Source of the DNA: an uncultured bacterium
GTDB lineage: Bacteria > Cyanobacteriota > Vampirovibrionia > Gastranaerophilales > Gastranaerophilaceae
Assembly (NCBI GenBank): GCA_902788575.1
Contig: CADAKY010000002.1
Span: 62,001 to 126,000 of the forward strand
Direction of reading: 5' to 3'
DNA length: 64,000 nucleotides
In this document: positions 44,513 to 53,852 of the stretch, piece by piece
Position numbering within the stretch: the stretch's first letter is position 1
Layout: the number at the start of each line of letters is the position of its first letter
Position numbers and translations under genes: made by a program
The notes under the pieces: model-generated
What the model was told of the DNA's origin: nothing
What the model saw: only the letters and a program-made list of their open reading frames with translations
Database searches by the model: none

Positions 44513-44821
44513 CTAATAGCTAAAATATTTATCAAAATCCACATCTTCAAAATTACAAAGAAGATGAAAAATATCGTCATCATCATCCAGTCTTTGAAAA
44601 TTATATTCGTCAAAAAGCCAGTATTTCGGATTAATTCCTTTTACACGAACGATATTTTTGTCTTTCAGTATTTGCAATTTCTTTTTTACAATTTCAAGCG
44701 GAAGGTCAACAAGTTTCGCAAGCTCAACGGCTGTGATACCGTCGTCATTGCTGTATCTTTCCGGTGTAAGAAACATAAGTTCTAATCCCACCATTTTTAA
44801 ATACTTGTCTTCTTCTATCAT
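44513..44821 (-). CDS. Small winged-helix-like protein
   Basis: A 102-residue protein. The central part DGITAVELAKLVDLPLEIVKKKLQILKDKNIVRV has the helix-turn-helix and wing pattern of a small DNA-binding or PCI-like winged helix. The C-terminus is very acidic (RLDDDDD). Promoter TTGTTT-17-TATACT (44856-44828) ends 6 nt before the ATG with no ribosome binding site, so the mRNA is probably leaderless. It is followed by kdsC; a regulatory link is possible. Confidence 0.7.
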   Translation of the reverse strand: MIEEDKYLKMVGLELMFLTPERYSNDDGITAVELAKLVDLPLEIVKKKLQILKDKNIVRVKGINPKYWLFDEYNFQRLDDDDDIFHLLCNFEDVDFDKYFSY

Positions 44822-44827
44822 AATAAC

Positions 44828-44856
44828 AGTATAATTACATAATTGATTTAAAACAA
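44828..44856 (-). promoter_or_regulatory. Leaderless-type promoter
   Basis: Minus strand: TTGTTT (44856-44851), exactly 17 bp, TATACT (44833-44828), then 6 nt to ATG 44821. The best-formed of the leaderless candidates. Confidence 0.65.
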
Positions 44857-45677
44857 TAGTCTAAAACTAATTTTAATTTATCCATAGGAGTTTTTGCTTT
44901 TTTTTGTGCAATATTAAAACGTTCCTTAAAAATCTCTTCAAAAATCATTTTTTTTAGCATATTAATTTTTTCATCAAAATGGTATGCCATGTCAATTTCT
45001 TCAAAAGTATATGGTCTGTCTCCGCGTCCTATTTTTTCCAGATAATCGTCACAATCATTTTGTATTTTGAAAGCACTACGTTCTGATTCGAGAGATTCTT
45101 TCATATATTTTAGGACAAGAATTCTGTCTTCTTTTTGATTTTTTTTCAGAAAATTTTTTGTCAAATGTTTTAATTTCGGAAGCTGAACTTTTTTTATTTG
45201 GGTTGAATCTCCGCAGTAAAAATATTTATTATAAAAATCATTTGTTATATTTTCCAAATTTTTAGCATATATTTTTGAGATAGTTTTTGTTGTTTTGGGA
45301 GAACACAAACCGTCAAATAAATGAACTGTTTCGTGAATTAAAGCCGGTAAATCTTCTATTGCAAATTCATTTTCTTCTGCCGGAATTGAAATCCTAAAAC
45401 GGTTTGTATTACCGTTTTTATCAATAACATTGGACATCATGGCACCGCAATTTTCTTCTTCCGCTTTAGAAAGTTTTTTTACTGTCAAATCTATTTTTGC
45501 AGGCATCAATTTATTGTAATTTCTTCCGATTTCACTCACGGCAACATCATCTTTGTTTTTATAGAGTTTTAAGAGCTCATAGAAAATATTTTCAGATATG
45601 GCTCTTGATTTAAGCTTTCTGTATTCCGCAGAACCTTTTATATATCTATAAGGTAATTGTACTTTTGGTGTTCTCAT
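44835..45677 (-). CDS. Putative zinc metallopeptidase with IKG leader
   Basis: A 280-residue protein starting MRTPKVQLPYRYIKGSAEY; IKG at 13-15 is a variant of the leader end. HExxH lies in LPALIHETVHLFDG, and a downstream ESLESERSAF segment supplies candidate glutamate ligands. It is not closely alike to the two HExxH proteins of the island except in these features. No signal peptide or membrane helix. It diverges from mnmG with 56 bp between starts and overlapping promoter sequence. Peptidase function is inferred only from the motif. Confidence 0.65.
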   Translation of the reverse strand: MRTPKVQLPYRYIKGSAEYRKLKSRAISENIFYELLKLYKNKDDVAVSEIGRNYNKLMPAKIDLTVKKLSKAEEENCGAMMSNVIDKNGNTNRFRISIPAEENEFAIEDLPALIHETVHLFDGLCSPKTTKTISKIYAKNLENITNDFYNKYFYCGDSTQIKKVQLPKLKHLTKNFLKKNQKEDRILVLKYMKESLESERSAFKIQNDCDDYLEKIGRGDRPYTFEEIDMAYHFDEKINMLKKMIFEEIFKERFNIAQKKAKTPMDKLKLVLDYCFKSIM

Positions 45678-45733
45678 ATTTCTTTCAAAACACGAAAAAA
45701 AAATTTTTTGCTGTTTATAGTATAATTTTAGCT

Positions 45734-47602
45734 ATGAGCGGATATATAAATAACGATTTTGACATTATTGTTGTAGGAGCGGGACACGCAGGATGTGAAG
45801 CCGCAATTTCTGCAGCACGTTTGGGATGCAATGTTCTTTTATGTACTTTGAATGTGGATAATATTGCGCTGCAGCCTTGTAATCCGGCAATCGGAGGCCC
45901 TGCAAAATCTACACTTGTAAGAGAAATTGATGCACTCGGAGGAGTTATGGGCGAAGTTGCAGATGCAACTTATATCCAAATGAAAACGCTAAACTCTTCT
46001 AAAGGTCCTGCTGTCCGTGCTTTAAGGGCGCAATCCGATAAAAAAGAATATACCCGCTATATGAGAAACATTATTGAAAACACTGACAATATTTGGGTAA
46101 AACAGACTTGTATTACTGATATCAAAGTAAAAGATAAACAAATCACAGGTGCTGTTGATGAATACGGAATAGAATATTCCTGCCGTGCAATAATCCTTAC
46201 AACGGGGACTTCTCTTGAAGGAAAAATGTATGTAGGACTTCAGGCATATTCGGGAGGAAGGCTCGGAGAACGCGCTGCAATAGGTCTTTCCGCATCCTTA
46301 AGAGAACACGGAATCATTACCAAAAAACTAAAAACCGGAACCCCCGCAAGAGTTGATAAAAGAACTATTGATTATTCAAAAATGACGGTTCAGCCGGGGG
46401 ATGAAGAACTTAGTTTTTACTCATTTAAACCTAATCGTCCTGTAAGACCGCAGTATCCTTGTTACTTGACCCGCACAAACGAAGAAACACACGCAATAAT
46501 AAGAGCAAATCTTGATAAATCACCAATGTATCAGGGGCTTATACAAGGTGTAGGACCTCGTTATTGTCCTTCGATTGAAGATAAGATTGTCAGGTTTGCC
46601 TCAAATCCTTCGCACCATATTTTTATTGAGCCTGAAGGATTAAATACTTATGAAGTCTATATTCAAGGATTTTCAACAAGTTTGCCGGCTTGCGTTCAGG
46701 TGGAAATGCTTCGCTCACTTCCCGGTTTGGAAAAAGCTCATATAATCAAACCTGCTTATGCGGTAGAATACGATTATGTTCCGGCTGTTCAGACTTTGCA
46801 TTCTCTAATGTCAAAGGATATTAAAGGTTTGTTTTTTGCAGGACAAATTAACGGCACAAGCGGATATGAAGAAGCGGCAGCACAAGGGCTTATTGCGGGA
46901 ATAAATTCCGTTAAATATTTGAATAATTCCGAACCGCTGGAGCTTTCGAGGGCATCATCTTATACCGGAACTCTTATTGATGATTTGGTTACAAAAGATA
47001 TTCAGGAACCGTACAGAATGCTTACTTCACGTTCTGAATATCGCCTGCTTTTAAGGCAGGATAATGCTGACGCGAGATTAACAGAAATCGGACACAAAAT
47101 AGGACTTATTGATGAAGCTCAGTATAAGAGATTTTTAGAAAAACAGGAAAATATTAAAAAAGAAATTCAAAGGTTAGAAGAAACCAAACTTTCTGCGACG
47201 GATGAAGTTAATAATATTCTTGCTAAATACGGAGAGCATATTGATAGAGGTATAAGGCTAGCTGAACTTCTTAAACGTCCGAATATTACTTATGAAGTAT
47301 TCAAAGAGGCGGAAGAAGAAACCCGTTCGCTCAATTTACCAAAAGACATAACTGATGAGGTTGAAGTTCTTATTAAATACGAAGGTTATATCAAACGTCA
47401 GGAAATGCAGGTTGAAACAAGCGAAAAACTTGAAAAATACAGAATTCCTGCAAATATTGATTATGATAAAATTCAACATATTTCAACAGAAACAAAAGAA
47501 AAGCTTGCAAAAATCCGCCCGACAAACCTTGCCCAGGCTTCGCGTATCGGCGGTGTGAAACCAGCAGACATCTCGGTTCTTATGGTAATGCTCGGGAAAT
47601 AG
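45734..47602 (+). CDS. mnmG: tRNA uridine 5-carboxymethylaminomethyl modification enzyme MnmG
   Basis: FAD enzyme that, with MnmE, modifies U34 of certain tRNAs. The 622-residue protein starts with the dinucleotide fold DIIVVGAGHAGCEAA, then NPAIGGPAKSTLVREIDALGG, and GQINGTSGYEEAAAQGL. The ATG at 45734 is right for the family; it lies 7 nt after TATAAT (45721-45726) and has no ribosome binding site, so leaderless initiation is likely. The longer frame (45665) overlaps the divergent gene. Confidence 0.96.
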   Translation: MSGYINNDFDIIVVGAGHAGCEAAISAARLGCNVLLCTLNVDNIALQPCNPAIGGPAKSTLVREIDALGGVMGEVADATYIQMKTLNSSKGPAVRALRAQSDKKEYTRYMRNIIENTDNIWVKQTCITDIKVKDKQITGAVDEYGIEYSCRAIILTTGTSLEGKMYVGLQAYSGGRLGERAAIGLSASLREHGIITKKLKTGTPARVDKRTIDYSKMTVQPGDEELSFYSFKPNRPVRPQYPCYLTRTNEETHAIIRANLDKSPMYQGLIQGVGPRYCPSIEDKIVRFASNPSHHIFIEPEGLNTYEVYIQGFSTSLPACVQVEMLRSLPGLEKAHIIKPAYAVEYDYVPAVQTLHSLMSKDIKGLFFAGQINGTSGYEEAAAQGLIAGINSVKYLNNSEPLELSRASSYTGTLIDDLVTKDIQEPYRMLTSRSEYRLLLRQDNADARLTEIGHKIGLIDEAQYKRFLEKQENIKKEIQRLEETKLSATDEVNNILAKYGEHIDRGIRLAELLKRPNITYEVFKEAEEETRSLNLPKDITDEVEVLIKYEGYIKRQEMQVETSEKLEKYRIPANIDYDKIQHISTETKEKLAKIRPTNLAQASRIGGVKPADISVLMVMLGK

Positions 47603-47688
47603 ATAAATAGTTAAACGCCGCAGTAATTTAGCCCCGCATTTATATAATCAGCTTTTTGTACTATAATAAGAAGGTGGAGATTGAAATA

Positions 47689-48783
47689 ATGCCAAAAGTT
47701 AGCGTAATATTGCCTGTTTATAACGTTGAAAAATATATAAGAGAGGCACTGGATTCTGTTGTAAATCAGACACTGAGAGATATTGAGATAATCTGTGTAG
47801 ACGACTGCTCGACAGATAATTCTTATGAAATTTTGCAGGAATATGCGCAAAAAGACAGCCGTTTTGTTGTTCTGAAACAAGAGGTTAATCAAGGACCCGG
47901 GGTTGCGAGAAACAGGGGTTTGGATGTCGCAACAGGCGATTATATAATGTTTCTTGACCCTGACGATTGGTATGAACTTGATGCTTGTGAAAGCGCGTAT
48001 AATCAGATTGTTAAGAACAACAATGATTTTGCATATTTCAATTTTAGCTTTTTTATAGAAAAAGAAGATAGATTTTATTTAGACCGTGCTCGATTAAAAC
48101 TTTTTGAAAAAGATATTGATAATCCGCATATAAGGTTTAGTGCGCTTGATTATCAATTTTGGGGATTTGGTGAATGTATTTATAAAATATATAAAAATTC
48201 ATTTTTAAAACAAAATTTTATAAAATTTGGCGTTGAACGATTTTGCGAAGACTTATTTTTTTATGTACACAGTGTTGTTTGTGCAAATGATGTTTCTATA
48301 TTGAATAAATCTCTTTATAATTATCGTATTCATAATAATAATACAATCTTTAAACCAAACTATAAAGATTTATTATCAGTTCATATAAAAAACTATGAGA
48401 CTTGTAAAAATTCTAGTAATCCTGAAATATTTGTAAATAAATATGTTGTATATAGTATTAAATCACTTATGTATTGGTATAAGCAATGTGGTGAATTTGA
48501 TTCTAAAATAAAAAAAGACTTTTATTCAGATATAAAAATGTTATATAAAAAATTTATAAACGAAATAGGAAAAGATAATATAAAAAAAGGATTAAATAAA
48601 AAAGCTTATAAAAAATTCAGAAAATTTGTTGAATATGATTTTATAAAATATAATTTTCAAGAAAATATGAAGTATTTTATAAAACAAGTATTTTCTATAG
48701 AAAATCATAGTAAATTTGGAATTAAGCATAAAGTTATTACTATTTTAGGGATAAAAATAAAAATAAAAATGAAAGAAAGATAA
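47689..48783 (+). CDS. Family 2 glycosyltransferase
   Basis: Cytoplasmic-face sugar transferase, probably for LPS or another surface glycan. The 364-residue protein has the GT-A fold start KVSVILPVYNVEKYI, CVDDCSTDNS and the metal-binding DPDDW. The ATG at 47689 follows AAGGTGGAG. The C-terminal 30 residues (VFSIENHSK, then KHKVITILGIKIKIK) recur inside the next protein and, less well, at the end of the third, so this tail is a shared module. First gene of a three-gene run with very AT-rich codon use. Confidence 0.9.
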   Translation: MPKVSVILPVYNVEKYIREALDSVVNQTLRDIEIICVDDCSTDNSYEILQEYAQKDSRFVVLKQEVNQGPGVARNRGLDVATGDYIMFLDPDDWYELDACESAYNQIVKNNNDFAYFNFSFFIEKEDRFYLDRARLKLFEKDIDNPHIRFSALDYQFWGFGECIYKIYKNSFLKQNFIKFGVERFCEDLFFYVHSVVCANDVSILNKSLYNYRIHNNNTIFKPNYKDLLSVHIKNYETCKNSSNPEIFVNKYVVYSIKSLMYWYKQCGEFDSKIKKDFYSDIKMLYKKFINEIGKDNIKKGLNKKAYKKFRKFVEYDFIKYNFQENMKYFIKQVFSIENHSKFGIKHKVITILGIKIKIKMKER

Positions 48784-48792
48784 AATTTTATT

Positions 48793-51249
48793 ATGGAATT
48801 AAAAAATATTCTTGTACATTTACATTTATATTATCAGGAGCAATTGGATTTTTTTCTTCAAAAATTGTCCAATATTTCCGGATGTCGCTGGGATTTATTT
48901 GTTACAGTTTGTGAAAAATCTGATGACATTTCTAAAAAAATATTGGAATTTAAACCCGATGCACATATTATTTTAGTAAAAAATATCGGATACGATGTTT
49001 ATCCATTTATTCAAGTACTAAATTTGGTAGATATAGACAATTATGACTATGTTTTAAAAATACATACAAAAAATTTTAGAATGATACAAAGAACCATAAA
49101 AGAAAAGCACATGACAATACAAGGTTTTTCTTGGAGAGATAATCTTGTAAATACATTAATCGGAACAAAATCTATTTTTAAAAAGAACTTAGAGCTTTTA
49201 AATAATAAACGAATCGGCATGATTTGCAGTAAAACATTTTTATTTAAAATTACAGATAAAACTCCGGAAGACACCTTACTTTTAAGTAATTTAAAAAAGA
49301 GATTGAAAATAGAAAACTCTTATGGTTATTTTTGTGCAGGAACAATGTTTATTATAAAAGCAAATATTCTAAAACAATTAAAAGATACCAATTTTAATGA
49401 ATACGATTTCGGGCAGCATATTGAGCAAACAGAAAGCTGCGGGAATTTAGCTCACGCAATAGAAAGAATTTTTACTATTTTGACAGATTATTATGGTTTG
49501 AAAGTATGTGGAAGAAATGTGTATTTATTCTCTTTTAAAGATATTTGTCAAAAAATATTTTCTATAAAAGACTCGTGGGATAACAAGCATAAAGTTTTGA
49601 CTGTTTTTGGACTAAAATTAAAAAAAAGAAAACAAGAAATAAATCCAAGTTTTTCTGTTATCATGCCCGTATTGAATTCAAGTTGTGATATAGAAAAAGC
49701 TGTAAACAATCTTTTAAACCAAATATACCAAAACTGGGAACTTATAATAATTGATAACACCTCAGGTGATTTAGAAAATGATTTATATGAAAAATATAAT
49801 AATTTTTTTAAATCAAAAAAATTTATTTATATAAAAACTTCAAACAAGAATCTTTCTTCATTAAGAAATATGGGGCTGTCTAAAGTTATTAACGAATGGG
49901 TAGTATATTTTGATTCAAATTCTGAAATGTCACAGGATTTTCTTGAAACATTTGCCAATTCTATAAAAAGTAATAGGAAAATAAAATGCTTTTATGCACA
50001 AGCTATAAGAAACAATTATATTATAGGGCAAGATTTTGATTATAAAACTTTATGTTCAAAGAATTTTATTGATTTGGGAGTATTCGTTCATCATAAATCT
50101 TTAAAGTATAAACAAAAATTTAATATTGACCTTAATAGATATGAAGATTGGGATTTGATAGCCACTTACTCAAAATTTTATAAACCTCAATTTATTAACA
50201 AAGTTTTATTAAGATACAATAATGAAGTATTAATTGAAGAAAACAATAATATACAGTCATTGAAATTATTAAAATATCAATTAAAAAAATATAATTTTCC
50301 ATTAATAAAAAATTTTTTTTCTATAGAAGATTATATAAGCAACAATAATGTAGTAGGGAAAATTATAACAATTTGTTTTTGCAAATTGTTTACATATAAA
50401 TTTGTAAAAATAATTAATTTATTAATAGATAAATTTAAAAAACAATATGAAAATGATATCGCAATTGTTGCAATTATAAAAAATGAAGCTCCTTACATTA
50501 AAGAATGGATTGAATACCATAGGTTGATAGGAATAAACAAATTCTACATATATGATAATGAAAGTACTGACAACTTAAAAACTATATTGCAAGAATATAT
50601 AGATAAAGAAATAGTTACATATACTTTAATAGAAGGAGTTGCTCAACAATGTGTTGCATACAATGATGCTATAAAGAGATATAAATACAGAAATAAATAT
50701 ATGGCATTCATTGATGCAGATGAATTTATTTATCTTGAAGATGAAAAAAATTTAATGTCTGTTATAAATGATATATTTATAAAGAACAAAAATTGCGGCG
50801 GTTTTATTATACAATGGTGCTTATTTAATTCTTCCGGTCATGTACAAAAACCGGAAGGGCTGGTTATAGAAAATTACACAAATCATTTGCTAAAGTCAAA
50901 TAAAATTAATGAACACATAAAAACAATCTGTAACCCAAGAAAAGTTTTTATATACGCTCACTGTCATTTTCCAATATACTACAGCGGTTTATATAGTTTT
51001 GATACAAATAATAATATAGTGGAAGGACCTTATAATAAAAAAGTATGTTGGGATAAAATAAGACTTAATCATTATTATACAAAATCTTTTGAAGAATTTA
51101 AAGAAAAGATTGCTCGTGGTCGCGCTGATATTGAGCAAAAGAGAAAAATACAAGAATTTTATGAAATAGAAGCTTGTGATTCTGAAAAAGATGAGTCAAT
51201 GTTACAATATGCAGAAATTTTAAAAACAAGGATAAATAATAACAAATAA
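48793..51249 (+). CDS. Three-domain glycosyltransferase fusion
   Basis: An 818-residue protein: residues 1-250 resemble rhamnan-synthesis RgpF-type proteins (LVHLHLYYQEQ, VLKIHTKN); 264-280 is the tail motif KHKVLTVFGLKLKK, which ends the preceding gene's protein; 286-480 is a GT2 domain (SVIMPVLNSS, IIDNTSGD); and about 553-800 is a GT92-like domain (AIIKNEAPYIKEWIEYH, YIYDNESTDN, FIDADEFIY). The internal tail marks where two genes have fused. No ribosome binding site is obvious, 9 nt after the previous stop. Acceptor unknown. Confidence 0.87.
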   Translation: MELKNILVHLHLYYQEQLDFFLQKLSNISGCRWDLFVTVCEKSDDISKKILEFKPDAHIILVKNIGYDVYPFIQVLNLVDIDNYDYVLKIHTKNFRMIQRTIKEKHMTIQGFSWRDNLVNTLIGTKSIFKKNLELLNNKRIGMICSKTFLFKITDKTPEDTLLLSNLKKRLKIENSYGYFCAGTMFIIKANILKQLKDTNFNEYDFGQHIEQTESCGNLAHAIERIFTILTDYYGLKVCGRNVYLFSFKDICQKIFSIKDSWDNKHKVLTVFGLKLKKRKQEINPSFSVIMPVLNSSCDIEKAVNNLLNQIYQNWELIIIDNTSGDLENDLYEKYNNFFKSKKFIYIKTSNKNLSSLRNMGLSKVINEWVVYFDSNSEMSQDFLETFANSIKSNRKIKCFYAQAIRNNYIIGQDFDYKTLCSKNFIDLGVFVHHKSLKYKQKFNIDLNRYEDWDLIATYSKFYKPQFINKVLLRYNNEVLIEENNNIQSLKLLKYQLKKYNFPLIKNFFSIEDYISNNNVVGKIITICFCKLFTYKFVKIINLLIDKFKKQYENDIAIVAIIKNEAPYIKEWIEYHRLIGINKFYIYDNESTDNLKTILQEYIDKEIVTYTLIEGVAQQCVAYNDAIKRYKYRNKYMAFIDADEFIYLEDEKNLMSVINDIFIKNKNCGGFIIQWCLFNSSGHVQKPEGLVIENYTNHLLKSNKINEHIKTICNPRKVFIYAHCHFPIYYSGLYSFDTNNNIVEGPYNKKVCWDKIRLNHYYTKSFEEFKEKIARGRADIEQKRKIQEFYEIEACDSEKDESMLQYAEILKTRINNNK

Positions 51250-52202
51250 TGAACAAAATTAACATCATACTTTCGACAGACAACAATTACGCACCGCAGT
51301 GTGCGACTATGATTGTATCAATTTTAAAAAATACTAAAACAAATAAAAATATTTGTTTTTATATTCTAAATGACGGCTTGAATGATGATAATATACAAAA
51401 AATTTGTAAACTTAAAAACATAAAACCATTTGATATATATTTTCTTAAAATTGATAAAGATGTAATTAAAAAACTTCCGCTAAACAGAAATTGGATTTCT
51501 GCTGCAACTTATTATAGGCTTCTTATAACAGATTTGCTGCCTGATGATGTGCATAAATGTCTCTATCTTGACTGTGACATGGTTTGTCTAGGAGATATTG
51601 AAGAATTATACAATTTTAATATTGATAACTATTATGCAGGTACTGTTCAGGATGAATCAGACAAAATACACCACAAAAGACTGAATCTTTCTGAAAAACA
51701 CTTATATTTTAATGCAGGAGTTTTGCTGCTTAACATAGATAAGCTTCGAGAAATTGATTTTAAAAATAAATGTTTTGAATATTTTAACCAAAACTCTGCC
51801 ATAATAAAAATGCAAGATCAAGATATTTTAAACGGAGTTTTTGATGGTCATTGTTTGAATTTACCAATTATATGGAATATAGGTACGCCATATTTTCATA
51901 AATTTACAGAACAATATAAAAATTTGGATATTAAAACAAAACAAGAAATATTTAAAAATCCAGGAATTGTTCATTATACCGGACGATATAAACCGTGGTC
52001 TGAGAAAATGTTTCATCCGTTCAAAAACTGTTTTTGGAAATATTTATTCCAAACTCCATATAAAAATTATTTTTGGAGATATTGTATTAAACAAATACCG
52101 TTATTTTTATACAAAAAAGAAAAATACAGTGATAGTAATGGAGTTATCAAAAAATATAAAATATTTGGAATAGTTGTGTTTAAAAAGTTGCAGCTATATT
52201 AA
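51249..52202 (+). CDS. Family 8 glycosyltransferase
   Basis: LgtC/WaaJ-like transferase of 317 residues, probably adding galactose or glucose to LPS. It has the GT8 start INIILSTDNNYAPQ, the DxD metal site CLYLDCDMVCLGD, and HYTGRYKPWSE. Its ATG shares one base with the previous stop (TAATG). The end, KKYKIFGIVVFKKLQ, is a weak version of the tail in the two proteins before it. Last gene of the run; its stop lies in the terminator. Confidence 0.9.
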   Translation: MNKINIILSTDNNYAPQCATMIVSILKNTKTNKNICFYILNDGLNDDNIQKICKLKNIKPFDIYFLKIDKDVIKKLPLNRNWISAATYYRLLITDLLPDDVHKCLYLDCDMVCLGDIEELYNFNIDNYYAGTVQDESDKIHHKRLNLSEKHLYFNAGVLLLNIDKLREIDFKNKCFEYFNQNSAIIKMQDQDILNGVFDGHCLNLPIIWNIGTPYFHKFTEQYKNLDIKTKQEIFKNPGIVHYTGRYKPWSEKMFHPFKNCFWKYLFQTPYKNYFWRYCIKQIPLFLYKKEKYSDSNGVIKKYKIFGIVVFKKLQLY

Positions 52203-52241
52203 AACAAGGCGTCCGGAATTTCCGGACGCCTTGTTTTATTT
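52201..52241. terminator. Strong bidirectional terminator
   Basis: Perfect inverted repeat of about 18 bp per arm (AAAACAAGGCGTCCGGAA and complement) with a minimal loop, T-runs on both strands. It overlaps the stop codon of the GT8 gene and ends the rplR gene coming from the other side. Confidence 0.95.
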
Positions 52242-52263
52242 TATTTTTGATATGTTGTTCAAA

Positions 52264-52632
52264 TTAGAACATCAAACCTGCTTCTCTTGCTGCATCAGCG
52301 AGTGCTGCAACTCTTCCGTGATAAAGGAAGCCGCCTCTGTCGAATACAACACATTCAATGCCTGCTGCCTTAGCTTTTTTAGCAATGGCTTCACCGACAA
52401 CTTTCGCTGCTTCAATGTTTCCGCCGTGTGCTAATTTTTCTTTAAGGTCTTTATCAACTGATGATGCTGATGCAATTGTAACATGCTTTTCATCATCAAT
52501 TAACTGTGCATAAATGTGTTTTGTACTTCTGTATACAGCCAATCTCGGGAATTCAGATGTGCCTGAAAGTTTTACCCTTATTGTTTGGTGTCTTTTTTGT
52601 ACTTTTGGTTTTCTAATTTCTTGTTTAATCAT
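52264..52632 (-). CDS. rplR: 50S ribosomal protein L18 (RplR)
   Basis: Binds 5S rRNA in the central protuberance. The 122-residue protein has the usual basic start and [18 protein letters not shown], and ends [15 protein letters not shown]. Last gene of the short operon; in most bacteria rpsE, rpmD, rplO and secY would follow, but here a terminator and the glycosyltransferase genes do. Confidence 0.98.
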   Translation of the reverse strand: MIKQEIRKPKVQKRHQTIRVKLSGTSEFPRLAVYRSTKHIYAQLIDDEKHVTIASASSVDKDLKEKLAHGGNIEAAKVVGEAIAKKAKAAGIECVVFDRGGFLYHGRVAALADAAREAGLMF

Positions 52633-52687
52633 TTTTTCCTTCTTTCTTACTGCTTTTGCGGGCTATAGCCCTCCACATGTAATTTAT

Positions 52688-52726
52688 AAGTGATTAAGTG
52701 ATTTAGTAAACATGTGATTAAGTGAA
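52688..52726. repeat. AAGTGATT-type repeats between rplF and rplR
   Basis: AAGTGATT/TAAGTGAT units (52688-52704 and 52712-52726) in the 136-bp spacer. The same octamer family occurs at 53356-53387. Spacers this long are unusual inside this operon. Confidence 0.75.
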
Positions 52727-52768
52727 ATATTTCTATTTACTTTTTCATTTGTTTACCTGTACACTTGC

Positions 52769-53308
52769 TTACTTCTTACCAGCTTTACCGGCTTTACGTC
52801 TGATGTATTCGCCTTCGTATTTAACACCTTTACCTTTATATACTTCCGGCGGACGTTTGCCTCTTATTATTGCCGCAATATCACCTACTGCTTGTTTATT
52901 TGAACCTGTTACTGTAATCTTGGTGTTTGCTTCTACTGCAAAAGAAATTCCTTCCGGAGCTTCAATGATTACAGGGTGAGAATAACCGAGTGCCATATTA
53001 AGATTTTTACCTTCCATAGCTGCACGATAACCTACACCAACGATTTCAAGTTTTCTTTCAAAACCTTTTGAAACACCTGTTACAGCGTTTGAAATCAAAG
53101 TTCTGAACAAACCGTGCAAAGCACCTGCTTTTCTGTCATCAGAATTTTGTTCAACAATAATTTGATTATCTTTTACAGTAACTTTTACTTCATCTCTAAA
53201 TGTTACAGATTCAGTACCTTTAGGTCCTTTTGCTGTTATGACGTTGCCGTCAATTTTTACTTCTACCCCTGATGGGATATCAATAGGTTTTTTACCAATA
53301 CGTGACAT
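52769..53308 (-). CDS. rplF: 50S ribosomal protein L6 (RplF)
   Basis: Binds 23S rRNA near the factor-binding site. The 179-residue protein starts [15 protein letters not shown] and ends with [22 protein letters not shown], both standard. It is separated from rpsH by 148 bp and from rplR by 136 bp, with repeats in both gaps. Confidence 0.98.
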   Translation of the reverse strand: MSRIGKKPIDIPSGVEVKIDGNVITAKGPKGTESVTFRDEVKVTVKDNQIIVEQNSDDRKAGALHGLFRTLISNAVTGVSKGFERKLEIVGVGYRAAMEGKNLNMALGYSHPVIIEAPEGISFAVEANTKITVTGSNKQAVGDIAAIIRGKRPPEVYKGKGVKYEGEYIRRKAGKAGKK

Positions 53309-53355
53309 AATTTTCTTTCCTTTCTAATGGGCTTTCTGTCAATGACCCATTTACT

Positions 53356-53387
53356 GAGTGATTGAGTGATTGAGTGATTAAGTGAGT
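53356..53387. repeat. GAGTGATT tandem repeat between rpsH and rplF
   Basis: Three perfect copies of GAGTGATT (53356-53379) followed by AAGTGAGT. Related units lie in the next spacer. They do not form a terminator. Confidence 0.8.
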
Positions 53388-53456
53388 ATAAAATGTCTGA
53401 CTTCAATTTGTGAATGCTTTATGACTTTATATTCACTTGGTCACCTGTTCACTTTA

Positions 53457-53852
53457 CTACCATACATAACAAAGAATTTCACCGCCGAGGTTTTCTTTTC
53501 TGGCCTTACGGTCTGTTAATAAGCCTTTGCTTGTTGATACAACAGCAATACCAAGTCCGCCGTATACTTGCGGAAGAGTTTTTGCTTTGTGATAAGTTCT
53601 CAAACCAGGTTTAGAAACTCTTTGAAGGTTAGTGATAACCGGCTTGTTGCTTTCATCATACTTTAATTCGATTGTTAAAGTCTTGAAGTTTCCTTCAGCT
53701 TTTTCTGAATAATCAGAAATAAAACCTTCTTCTTTCAAAAGTTTAGCCAATGCAACTTTCAATTTAGATGATGGCATTTCTACAGAAGGGTGTGAAACGA
53801 TGTTAGCGTTTCTGATTCTTGTTAGCATATCTGCTATAGGATCTGTGTTCAT
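53457..53852 (-). CDS. rpsH: 30S ribosomal protein S8 (RpsH)
   Basis: Binds 16S rRNA helix 21 and in many bacteria represses the spc operon. The 131-residue protein has [16 protein letters not shown] and [32 protein letters not shown]. It is first in a three-gene operon rpsH-rplF-rplR; the usual preceding genes rplE and rpsN are absent. A 5' leader of roughly 160 nt precedes it, following a possible -10 (TATAAA at 54026-54021). Confidence 0.98.
   Translation of the reverse strand: MNTDPIADMLTRIRNANIVSHPSVEMPSSKLKVALAKLLKEEGFISDYSEKAEGNFKTLTIELKYDESNKPVITNLQRVSKPGLRTYHKAKTLPQVYGGLGIAVVSTSKGLLTDRKARKENLGGEILCYVW

Noticed and set aside
53356..53387. CRISPR-like repetition
   Set aside because: Units are 8 bp without spacers; there are no cas genes and no repeat-spacer arrays anywhere in the window.
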